From contig MNCI01011495.1 in assembly GCA_015680685.1 (NCBI GenBank), positions 439,728 through 482,117 of the forward strand: DNA of 42,390 nt. The letters are read 5' to 3'. Positions 33,988-42,390 of this stretch are shown in pieces. The translations under genes and the position numbers were made by a program. Under the pieces are notes generated by a model. It was not told the DNA's origin, searched no databases, and was given only the letters and a program-made list of their open reading frames with translations. This DNA is from Gnetum montanum. Lineage: Eukaryota > Streptophyta > Gnetopsida > Gnetales > Gnetaceae. The first letter of the stretch is position 1, and the number at the start of each line of letters is the position of its first letter.

Positions 33988-35240
33988 CTATTGCACATTG
34001 ACTAATAATCTCTTATTAGGGCTCTCAGGTTTGTATATGGTCATGGCCCCTAAAGGAAAGGTTGTATGAATAATGTAAGGTCCTTCCCACAGTGTTTGAA
34101 ATTTTTTGCATTGTGGCACATGTGTGGGATTCCAATAGAGAACCTTATCTCCTGGTTGATACTTAACCTTTCGAATCTTCAAGTCATGAGGTTGCTTATT
34201 ATATGCCTTGTGCAACTCATTTGATGACAGGGTAGCTAATCAGTTTTCATCTAGCACGTTTAAAGTTGCCAACCTTTGTTTTTGTGCTAGATCAAGATTG
34301 AGGTGGAGGTCACAAGCCATGGATAGTGTACGAAGCTTGGTTTGAATCGGAAGCGTTGAAAGCTTTCTGTACACTAACTCATAGGGAGAGTAGCCTATAG
34401 GGAGTTTCCAGGTGGAGCAATATGCCCAAAGAGCATCATTCAATTTAGTGCTCCAGTCTCGCCTATACTTGCTAATTGTCCTAGTTAATATTTTAGTGAT
34501 CTCCCTGTTGGTGACCTCTACTTGTCCATTAGCTTGGGGGTGATAAGGTGTAGTCAATTTATGATCAACCCCCAAGAGTTTCACTAACTTTCAAAAAGTT
34601 GCACCTGTGAAGTGTGTTCCATTATCTAAAATAAGTGCATGCAGCACACCAAATCTATTTATGATTTGTTGTTGCACAAATCGTGTAGTTGTAGATGATG
34701 TGCAGTCTATACCAGTAGCTGCTTTAGCCCATTTCATTAGATAGTCTACGGAAACTACAATGTAAGCTTTTCCATTAGACATTGGTGTAATGGGCCCCAT
34801 AAAGTCTATTCCAAAATGTCGAAGGGTTCAAAAGGTTGAATCCATTGTTGTGGATCCTCCATTTTAGCAGTCATTCACCCATCATGTTGGCAACGCTCAC
34901 AAGATCAGAAAAATTGATGGGAATCCCAAAATAATGTTGGTTAGTAATATCCTTCAAGTAAGATCTTAATAGACATTTGTCTCCCTACATAGTGACCCCC
35001 ACAAGGTCACTCATGAGCATCTTGGAGAACTCTCAATTGGTCTACCTCGAGCATGCACCATCGAACCAAGCCATCAGGAAACACTTTGTAAAGTTGTTCA
35101 TTAATCTCCATGAAGTGCTTGGCTCTATGAAGAAACTGTTGTTTCTTCCTAAAGTCTAGCTCCTATGGTGTTTGTTGAGTAAGGAGATAGGTGAGAATAC
35201 TACTATACTAGTTCATCTCTGTGGGTTGGTTATTCACTAC
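33988..35240 (-). pseudogene. Element B integrase, well preserved
   Basis: On the minus strand three open stretches cover most of integrase. The zinc region ends in CERCQHDG near 34870-34900. The catalytic residues are all present: FGIDFMGPI near 34790-34815, LILDNGTHFTG in 34591-34800, and YHPQANGQVEVTNREI in 34240-34584. The C-terminal domain (33988-34215) has YQPGDKVLYWNPTHVP and FQTLWEGPYIIHTTFPLGAM, the usual GPY-type end of gypsy integrases. No chromodomain follows. Stops and a likely frame change between the stretches (near 34588 and 34225) inactivate it. Confidence 0.87.
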
Positions 35241-36750
35241 ACTGGAAAAGAGGGCTTTATCAGGAAAATGATTAGACATTACATATTCATCCTCTTTGTT
35301 GTCCCAGCACGATCAAGATAAATGATCTGCAACTACGTTCTTAATGCCCTTTCGATTGATCATCATTAGATCAAACTCCTGTAGGATTACCAACCATCGT
35401 ATAATACAAGGACTAACCGTTGGCTTGTTCATGAGGAATTGGATTGCACTATGATCGGTGTGGATGAACACTTTGTAACCTAACACATAGTGCCTAAACT
35501 TATCCAGTGCAAACACTACAACCATTAATTCTTTCTTTGTAGTTGTGTAGCTAAGTTGTGCACCGGTGATACTTCTACTTGCATAGTGGATGTAGTAAGG
35601 GCATTTTTGGTCATCTAACTATGTAAGTATGGCTACTAAAGCATAATTGGACGTGTCAGTCATTATGAGGAATGGTCTGGACCAATCAGGAGCTTGTAGA
35701 ATAGGAGTTTCTACAAGCTTCTGTTTTAGAGTTTGGAATGCTCTTTCACATTCCCTAGTCCACTCAAAAGGTACATCCTTCTTTGTTAGCTCTATCAACG
35801 GTTTGGCAATCTTGGAGAAGTTCTCAATGAATCTCCTATAGTAGCTAGTTTTTCCAAGGAATGACTGAATGTCTTTGATAGTTTCTGGTTGATAGGTGAT
35901 TCCTTGGATGGTCCTAATTTTATCTGGGTCTACCTTATGCCCAAGTACTACGCCTTTTTGGACCATTAAATGGCTTTTCTGCAAGTTGAGCCTTAAGCTG
36001 GTTTCTACGCATCTTTTCAGCACTTGCTCTAATCAGTCCTAGGCTTGATCAAAACTTTTTCCATAGGTGGAGATGTCATCCATATAGGCTTCCACTCCAT
36101 TCCCTATCTGCTATTGGAATATGCTTAGAACTAGGCATTGAAATGTGGCAGGAGCATTGCACAAGCTAAATGTCATTTCTCTATACGTAAACGTTCCCCA
36201 AGGACTGGTGAACGTTGTTTTGGCTTGGTCTTTTGGGGCTATCTGTATTTGGTTGTATCCACTATAGCCATCTAGAAAACTATAACAGTGATGCCCTGCT
36301 ATGGTGTCTAAGACTTGGTCAATGAATGGCAAAAGAAAGTGATCCTTAAATGTTGCCATGTTCAGCAGCCTAAACTCTATGCACATCCTCCATTTGCCTC
36401 CCTTTTTAGGCATGATCACCAGAGGGCTAACCCATTTGCTATCAGCAATGGGATATATGAACCCAACCTTAAGAAGTTTTTCTATTTCTTCTTTTACTAC
36501 TTGCTTCAATTTTGGGTTTAATCACCTCTACATTTATTTTCGAGGTTTCATGGAGGGGTCAGTGTAAATCCTATACTGGCATATCCTAGGATCTATTCGA
36601 ATTAATTTGGGATATGACCAAGAAAAGGCTTTTGACCACTTGTTTATCACTTTTAGTAGACTTCCTTTTTGTTTGGAAGAAAGTCTTGCATTGATGATTA
36701 CTAGTTTTCCATTTTCAAGGGTCATATATTCTAAACTGGTGGGAAATGGT
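35241..36750 (-). pseudogene. Element B reverse transcriptase and RNase H
   Basis: The RT frame 36111-36509 has SKWVSPLVIMPKKGGKWRMC, SFLDGYSGYNQIQIAPKDQ and SLCNAPATFQ. YMDD is intact at 36075-36086. The thumb and connection run through 35619-36023 (KIRTIQGITYQPETIKDI, SFLGKTSYYRRFIENF, DVPFEWTRECERAF). RNase H has MTDTSNYAL near 35650, then KELMVVVFALDKF and VFIHTDHSAIQFLMNKP in 35313-35525, so all three acidic sites are present. Frame 36534-36755 holds the RT start with IRIDPRICQYRIYTD. A stop at 36531 and a few others break the chain. The whole could make RT only as a polyprotein and is now dead. Confidence 0.88.
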
Positions 36751-37480
36751 TTCAATTCTAAGGGCTCTCGTTTGAATTTTTCAGGAATTTCCAGCTTCCC
36801 CTAGTTGATGTTTTCAAGGTTAAGGCTTGGAAGTTGGTAGTGGATTTGCTCTAGTGCATCTATGCTTTCAATATAAGTGCAAGTTATTCCCTCAGTTAGT
36901 TCCATGCACGTTAGTGAGTTTCTCTCTTGATTAGCTATCAACCACTAGATGTCTTCTTGTGATGTGGTTGCTGCATACAGGAACTTTTGTATATTAATGT
37001 CTTGTGCATACTGGTTGCATGCAAGCCATGCTAAACTTTGTATAACCCATGATCTCTGCATGCAATTGCACCCTGTATCATTGTATGCGATGCATGGAAC
37101 CTTATTCTTCTTGATCTTTCCAAAAGTGTTCTCCTTAGATATTTCCAAAGAAAGATCGTGGATTCCTAGGCATGCATCTATAGTACTTAGCCATGCCCTT
37201 CCCATTATTATTGGGAAGTACCCTTTACCATTATTCACTTGTATCACTAGGAAATCAGCTAGGTATGACCACCCACACACAGTGGTGACGATATCCTCCA
37301 CCAGTCCCAAGGGAATAGTGATGGACTGGTCGGCCAGCTCTAGGTGAATATTTCTCTTCCTTAATGGAGGTAGGTTCCAGGCTTTGTACATTTCTTGTGA
37401 TATTAAGTTAACTCCAGAACCTAAATCCAGAAGAGCTTTTCATGGCTCATCCCCAATGATTTGAAGATAGATTAGAGGGC
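36751..37480 (-). pseudogene. Element B protease
   Basis: The active site LLDLGSGVNLIS lies near 37400-37440 on the minus strand, with a stop (Gln or Trp lost) seven residues before it at about 37440. The open frame 36945-37391 carries PLGLVEDIVTTVCGWSYLADF and YFPIIMGRAWLSTIDACLG, the flap and C-terminal lobe, then KKNKVPCIAYNDTGCN. A Glu-rich linker leads into RT. The copy matches element A closely but keeps more of the frame. Confidence 0.85.
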
Positions 37481-38159
37481 TTCCAGGATGAGAGAATTTC
37501 CTGGGAAGGTGGACAACCTTCATCAAGTCAATTATGGCATGTGTTAACATAACCGTATGCATTGAGCTCGGTGTTTGGTTTAAAGGGAGCTCTGAAGCCT
37601 TATTTGATGGGGAAGCATTTAGAGGTTCAACCGGTTATGGGTGTAAAGGCTTAGTTGGACTATTGGCTCTAAAGAAAGATCTTTTCTTCATAGAGTTTTC
37701 AGAACCAATAGTGGGTTGAGGATTTATAGCCCTTGTGGCATTGAATTGCTGCAGTTGAGTAGGGAGTTCCTCTTGCATTGCTGGAGTGGGTGGTAATGGA
37801 GCTATCGATGTGAGAGCCGTGGATGGATTTGAAGGATGGTATGTTTGTGGGTTATCTTCCCTAGGAGAAGGGTTTCTGTAATACTCATGGGCTTGGTAGT
37901 GATGTTGTGATGTAACGTGACTAACAGAGTCACGTGGAGAGATTGGATGCTACACGTAGTAGCCATATGGGTCAGGTTGCCAGTAGGGGTATTTTTTCCT
38001 TGGTGGTGGCATCCCCCATGAATGTGGGTATTACCACTATTAATGTTACTCAATGGGTTATGGTGGAGTTCCACTTGGACAATATGTTGAAGGTTGGTGG
38101 AACTACCTTTGGTTACCTTGGGGATAAGGTAACCGTCGGGGTGTTTGTCGTTTATTTAG
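37481..38159 (-). pseudogene. Element B gag-protease linker
   Basis: On the minus strand this is a Pro/Gln/His/Tyr-rich low-complexity linker, as in element A (YYRNPSPREDNPQTYHP near 37850-37880; QEELPTQLQQFNATRAINPQP near 37740). No enzymatic motif is visible. A few stops are present. Confidence 0.6.
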
Positions 38160-38745
38160 TCATGGGTTGAGTGCATACACCCCAGACTCTTGTAGATGTA
38201 AGATCACTGGGAAACATCCCTTAGGATGGTCGTATTGGCATATCTCGCATCCACCATCATTGTCTGTGTCTGAATCCACAACCTCTTCTGTGATGGCTAT
38301 ATTAGCCTTACCCTCATTACATGAATTTTCGACTTCTCTCTTTTTCCTTTTGTCGTGGTCACTACCTTGCTCCCTAGACTCCTCTACAATTTTAAGAATA
38401 GTTTTAAACCTACCATCTAGGGAGTCCCACATTTGGTCTACCTTTGCCAATACTTCTATTGTTAACTTTTGGAGAGGTAAAGTTTTCCTATTCACCATCT
38501 CTTCGAGTGGTGACTCTTCTTCCTCCTCACAAAATCTCACTCCCCTTTTCCAGAGGGAAGGATCTCGATTGTATTCTTCTGCACTTTCTCTCTTTCGTAG
38601 CTCACCTTCTTCTTTGGCTACTTGCTCTAGCAATCTATGAATTTGATAAGACCTAAGCTCCAATAACCTTCCTTGGGCATATGTCCCAAGGGTTCTTCTT
38701 GTTTCATGCCTAAGTCCATCCACAAGATGGCATAGTTGATCCCAC
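38160..38745 (-). pseudogene. gag: Element B gag, C-terminal half, truncated by insertion
   Basis: A continuous 195-codon frame on the minus strand follows the gag of element A: QLCHLVDGLRHETRRTLGTY, AKEEGELRKRESAEEYNRDP, a Glu-rich patch, a helical region IEVLAKVDQMWDSLD, a Lys/Arg run and an acidic SDTDNDGG stretch. Then comes a zinc knuckle CEICQYDHPKGC, CX2CX3HX3C, with all four ligands. The spacing after Cys differs from the retroviral CX2CX4HX4C and recalls the shorter OTA-type knuckle. The frame ends in YALNP and a stop. The N-terminal half is separated by the Tat-type insertion; the first residue shown is not a start. Confidence 0.85.
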
Positions 38746-38838
38746 TGCAAATTGAAACACCGTGAAAATTACGAGTCGGCCTTAGGCAAAGATTCGCAAT
38801 TTTAGCAAGAACGTGCATCAGCTTTGTTCAAGGACAAG

Positions 38839-39304
38839 TTTACGCTCTATCACGCACGGCAGCGTAATGAGTGTAATAAGCTCCAAAACAGTCGAAGGCA
38901 GAGTCCAGAGAGGCACAACAGGTCGACACTTTTTCTCACGGTGCATGAATAATTTGTCTTTACGCTCGTTACGCGGCGGTGCGTATCATTGCGTATTTAT
39001 CATTAAGTTAGTCATTGTTTACGCTTCATTACACACAGTTGCGTAATGAGCGTGAATTAGGCATTGTTTACACTTCAATACGTGCAGCTGCGTGGTGAGC
39101 GTAAAACAGACATTGTCTACGCTTTGTTACGCGCAGCTGCGTAGTGAGCGTAAAACAATTTTGAGCATGCTATTTTTATACCGGATTACGCTCATACACG
39201 CAACACAACGCAAATGAGTGTAATACAGCCTGAAAGCAATTGAAACACGCTCAACATGTACCTGCTCCTCACACGCACAACACGCAAACGAGCGTGTTGT
39301 GTGT
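38839..39304. repeat. Array of seven dyad repeats in U3
   Basis: Each unit reads roughly TTTACGCTxATTACGC, a short centre such as GCAGCT, then GCGTAATGAGCGTAA, so each half is the reverse complement of the other. Units start near 38839, 38959, 39018, 39067, 39116, 39185 and 39245. Units three to five are exactly 49 bp apart and share the lead-in CATTGT. The last unit is longer and has CACGC/GCGTG arms. The array lies 100 to 560 bp upstream of the TATA box, the place for an enhancer, and could fold into hairpins. Confidence 0.85.
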
Positions 39305-39401
39305 AGTCACAGTCTGACTTAAAATGATCAAGTCAACGGAACCCGAGATATCCGGGACCCACGTCATCAAGGTTGCGCCTTTTCCACGGAGCGTTGCGGC
39401 C

Positions 39402-39409
39402 TATAAATA
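39402..39409 (+). promoter_or_regulatory. TATA box of the Tat/Ogre-type LTR
   Basis: TATAAATA lies downstream of the repeat array in a GC-rich context. Transcription would start about 30 bases further on. Confidence 0.7.
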
Positions 39410-40109
39410 CCTCAGTTAACAAAGATACACGGGTTGGCAAATCAGAGAAGCAAAAGCATATTTCTGAGCACCAGAGCACTCAGCACTTTGGAGCAGAGAT
39501 ACAGAGAACAACGCTTTGGCAATTATTGACATTATCACCTTACAGCCGAAGCAGAGCACAGTTCGCTTTGAGCACCGATGACAAGAGTAATCGTTCTACT
39601 GAAAAAACTCTATCAATCAGAAACAATTGATCGGTAGACGTCAAAGCTTGGCCTGCCTTGCATCTCAGCTTTAGCCCACGAGGTAGATCGGACTTCTGTT
39701 TAGACCATTTTGCTTGTTGTTTTGTGCTTGCTTCACATCCTGTAATCGGGGATTCCCCAGTGCAATTTCTTATACAAAATATACACTTTTAAGTCAAAGC
39801 ACAGATCTTGAAGCTACGTGCTTCTGTTATGTCAGCCTCCTTTTATCGTGTTTAGCATTATCACCGTTGCAATCCATCTACATCGTTTTCCCCTCGTTTT
39901 ACGACTCCTCGAACCAGATCGCTTTCTTTTTACGTAATTTTCATTGTTTTACTGACCCGTAAGTCCCTGTCTGATCGACAAGACCGTTCAGGGCACCGCG
40001 GATTCATTTTTCCAGCATAGCCCTCGTGCAGATCCGTGGCTAAAACTGTGTACGCCGGAACCTCGATCGGTATTTCCAGCTATCGACGTTTTCCGTCGCT
40101 ACAGTTTTC

Positions 40110-40128
40110 TGGCGCTAGAAGGAGGGCC
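40110..40128 (+). other. Primer-binding site of the Tat/Ogre-type element
   Basis: TGGCGCTAGAAGGAGGGCC begins six bases after the LTR's terminal CA. It starts with the TGG needed to pair with a tRNA CCA end. I cannot name the tRNA with confidence; it is not the Asp-type site of element A. Confidence 0.6.
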
Positions 40129-40351
40129 TTCAGGCTCCGATCCGAATATTTTGGGTAGCCCTGGTAGAGATCCATACCCTAAACCATAGACGTAATACCT
40201 CTAGGGAAGTCTACGGTCAATTGTGTGGTATAGATCGGTCGCAAGGACAATTTCTTTGAAATCCTTCAGGGTAGAAAGCCTTTTTGTGCTTTTTGTTGTC
40301 AGCCATTTTCTTTTAGATCCGATTACCAGTTACTCTTGATTTCATCGATCA
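40129..40351 (+). other. 5' leader of the Tat/Ogre-type element
   Basis: This is the untranslated leader between the primer site and the gag ATG at 40352. No other gene is seen. Confidence 0.6.
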
Positions 40352-42390
40352 ATGGATTCCTTTTACTCAAACACAACCGCCATGGTCACTACCGATCTGG
40401 GTGTCGCGCCTGTGAATCCTACGGTGGTCACAGGACCAGCTCCTGGTGCCATGGGACCTCAGGGACCATTGCGTCGTTCATTAAGGCTTCAGGGGAAAGA
40501 GCCTATCTTCACGGTTATAACCCATGAAGAATACAATTTCATATGCGTCAAGATCCAGGCGAGGCTGGCTCTTAGCCGAGCCGAGCTGGAGGCGAAGCGA
40601 AACTTTGAGGTGCTCCACCGAGGGGGCTATGATTTTAAGCCGACAGCCTACGACATAATCCCCTTGACCGAACACCAACACGAACTTATCGCACAGTTGG
40701 TCATGGCCAGAGGCCAAACTTCACAACCTGTGGTGGAGCCCCAGCATGAGGAAGAGGCAGAGGACGAATTCGCGGCCCTGTCAGAACATTCGTTCCATAC
40801 TCTGACGCCCCACACGTACGTAAATCCGTTGTTCCCTTTCAATGGAGAGGCAGCCTCTCTGGACTCAGCCATGACTGCGCAGATGCAAATCCCTGTCCTT
40901 CCGCAGGCCAACGCGCAGCCGTCTGGGTTGCAAACACAACTACCGCACCACGTAATTAGTATCCCAGCGGTGATCCCGGCGACCACCGCGCCCCATTTCA
41001 TCCCGCAGATACAACCCCATAACGTATCTGTAACACGCCCGACTCAGACCATGTCGCTTCCGCATCCGCAAACTCAACAGATACCCGCGACCACTCAGCC
41101 ATAAACATACATCCAGCAGCCTGTCGCAGGTCAGCGGGCCAACCCAGCAGTGCAACATGCTCAGTCTGTGGTGCACAGCGTGCAGCCCCTGGTTGCACCG
41201 GTAACGCAGGCTCCACAGAGGATCCCGCAGTATACCTATCCCTATTTTGTGCAGCAGGCAACTGCCAACCCCTCTACCCAAACCAGTAGGTGGTGGTCTT
41301 CACAGGTCCCTCCGCCTGCAGGGATCCCCGCCCAGCTAGCAGCCAGCCAGCCTCTTCCGTTGTTTCCGTTTCTTGGCGCCGCCCTCCCAGTCCAACCTCC
41401 TGTGCCTGCTGCATAGACACCTCCGTTAATAGGTCTAGACCAAGCTTTCCAGCTTATCCAGACGCTTACCGAGGAGGTTCGACGCCTCAAGACCACTGGA
41501 TCTGATACCATTCAGATCATGGACTTCTATCAGGATGATCCGATCAATCCAGCGGTCCCCGTGCTGTCGTTGCCACTAGGGATGTCCCTCCCTCATTTTA
41601 CCAAGTATAATGGAGAGGGGGATCCCAACACCCATCTAGCCACCTTCAGGTCTGAATCTTTGTTGTTACAATAGTGGCCGCGCACTTTAATCCGAGTCTT
41701 CGCGATGTCTTTAACAGGGAAGGCTTTAGACTGGTATAGAGCTCTCCCACGCTCTTCCATTTCAACCTTGGAAGAGCTGCTGACCCAATTTGTGACCCGT
41801 TTCAAATACAACCTGAAACTGGAAGTCACGTTGGAACAGCTTATGGGGGTGAAACAAGACCCGCTTGAGCCAGTCCAAAAGTTTATACAGCGTTGGAATG
41901 CTACCTTGAATGAGATCCGCGACCCGATCGCGGACTCCCATCTACTGGCTATATTCAAGGGAGTAGTCAATGACTTTATTAAGTCAAAGTTGTATTACCT
42001 TTCCCCAAGCAACTTACATCAGGCCTTCACACAAGTTAGGAGTATCCAAGATGCTGCGGAGGCCAGCAAAGACCCGACGTATGTCGCCTACAAGAATGCG
42101 CACAACAAGGCCAAAGACAAGGGTAAGGCAGCAACAACGACAGTAGCTGTGCTAATTGAAAGCGCAAAGAACAAGAACAAGAAGGCATCCACAACAGCAC
42201 CCCCTGAGGCCACGGCTGGTGCCGGCACCAGCCAAGCCACAACTTCCCCTGAAAAGGCCCTCCAGCCAAAGCCAAATTTTGAGCGTAAAGATCACTCAAA
42301 ATATGCGACTTTACTTGTAAAGCACTCTGAATTGCTGAAACAACTGTTAGCGGCAGGGCACATTCAACTGAAGAAGGTGTCCGAGGAAGC
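40352..42390 (+). pseudogene. gag: Gag of the Tat/Ogre-type element, three stops in one frame
   Basis: The frame opens at ATG 40352 and runs to the window edge, over 670 codons, without a shift. Three stops break it: TAA at 41102 (codon 251), TAG at 41414 (355) and TAG at 41672 (441). Each could come from CAA or CAG by C to T. Early residues include RRSLRLQGKEP, a basic patch, then IQARLALSRAELEAKRNF. Residues about 110-350 are Pro/Gln/Thr-rich and probably disordered. The gag core follows: MSLPHFTKYNGEGDPNTHL, LTGKALDWYRALP, LEELLTQFVTRFKYN and VQKFIQRWNATLNEI. A Lys/Ala/Thr-rich linker ends in KYATLLVKHSELLKQLLAAG, which resembles the gag end of this group. No zinc knuckle is reached before the window ends. 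The reading frame is otherwise healthy, unlike the older elements. Confidence 0.85.

Larger units (their letters stand above)
31186..38745 (-). mobile_element. Element B: gypsy element of family G, cut in gag by a Tat-type insertion
   Basis: The 3' LTR (31186-31959), purine tract, 3' non-coding region, integrase, RNase H, RT, protease and the C-terminal half of gag run collinear with element A. The sequence stops matching at about 38741-38745, where the + strand Tat/Ogre-type LTR starts. The rest of gag, the primer site and the 5' LTR should lie beyond the right window edge on the far side of that insertion. Element B is the best-preserved family member: long open stretches, an intact YMDD, an intact integrase DDE and an intact gag knuckle. 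Confidence 0.9.
38746..40103 (+). repeat. 5' LTR of the Tat/Ogre-type element
   Basis: The LTR starts TGCAAATTGAAAC exactly where the element B match ends and finishes GCTACA, six bases before the primer site. The U3 part (38746 to about 39400) holds the dyad-repeat array; the TATA box is at 39402. The rest is R/U5 with a few chance frames and no conserved protein. The left boundary rests on loss of homology with element B and the TG end. Confidence 0.75.
38746..42390 (+). mobile_element. Tat/Ogre-type gypsy retrotransposon, 5' part
   Basis: The sequence has higher GC and much higher CpG than its surroundings. From 38746 there is a 1358-bp LTR, then a primer site, a 5' leader and a long gag frame to the window end. 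It lies inside the gag of element B in the opposite direction, so it is the later insertion. The gag core GEGDPNTHLATF and ALDWYRALP are typical of the Tat/Ogre branch. The target duplication would be CCCAC (38741-38745) and should recur after the 3' LTR, outside the window. The 3' part is not seen. Confidence 0.85.

Noticed and set aside
38167-38640. 157-codon + strand frame rich in Ser and Leu
   Set aside because: It is the antisense of the element B gag frame, which has the recognisable motifs and the zinc knuckle.
38839-39304. CRISPR array or transposon-end repeats
   Set aside because: Units are imperfect palindromes inside an LTR upstream of a TATA box, without unique spacers.
39373-39630. 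85-codon + strand frame after the TATA box of the Tat-type LTR
   Set aside because: It lies in the R/U5 part of the LTR, has no known domain and is likely chance in higher-GC sequence.
40940-41281. Minus-strand frames of 87-117 codons opposite the Tat-type gag
   Set aside because: They are shadows of a GC-rich Pro/Gln-rich region; the + strand frame carries the family motifs.

Overview
This window is nuclear DNA from a plant with a large, retroelement-rich genome. I recognise no host protein gene, tRNA, rRNA or CRISPR array. Almost everything I can assign is LTR retrotransposon. The mix of a Sirevirus-like Ty1/copia element, several Ty3/gypsy elements primed by an Asp-type tRNA (Athila-like) and a Tat/Ogre-type gag is specific to green plants. 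Most copies are old: AT-rich, CpG-poor and full of stops that look like C-to-T or G-to-A changes. Such deep, nested, decayed layers fit a gymnosperm or a giant-genome monocot, but I cannot name the species.

Layout. 1-237 is the right end of a gypsy LTR (family G). 238-2987 is unassigned AT-rich DNA with a cluster of an 8-bp motif. 2988 to about 9604 is a decayed copia element (5' LTR, primer site, gag relic, purine tract, 3' LTR). A gypsy solo LTR (7754-8760, target duplication GACAT) sits inside its 3' LTR. The copia interior also holds a perfect 452-bp inverted repeat whose outer limits are two single Ns, probably an assembly error. From about 9605 to 16600 lies element C, a very decayed + strand gypsy copy with gag, protease, reverse transcriptase, RNase H and integrase still in order. 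17321-19085 is an unrecognised coding relic. 19086-19656 is a candidate LTR of another element, followed by a Met-type primer site.

19978-29971 is element A, a complete but dead minus-strand gypsy element with two LTRs, a 5-bp target duplication CCCAT, an Asp-type primer site and the order gag-PR-RT-RNaseH-IN. 29972-31185 is unassigned, with one strong hairpin and a CA-rich low-complexity stretch. 31186-38745 is element B, a second minus-strand member of the same family. It is better preserved and is cut inside gag by the insertion of a + strand Tat/Ogre-type element (38746 to the window end). That last element is the youngest: GC-richer, CpG-rich, with a 1.36-kb LTR carrying an array of dyad repeats upstream of a TATA box, and a gag frame broken by only three stops, each a possible Gln-to-stop change.

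How the parts work together. In each element gag would form the particle, protease would cut the polyprotein, RT/RNase H would copy the RNA from the tRNA primer site, and integrase would insert the DNA. None of the copies seen here looks autonomous. The most informative signals are the regulatory repeats in the LTRs, the deamination-type decay and the suspected assembly join.
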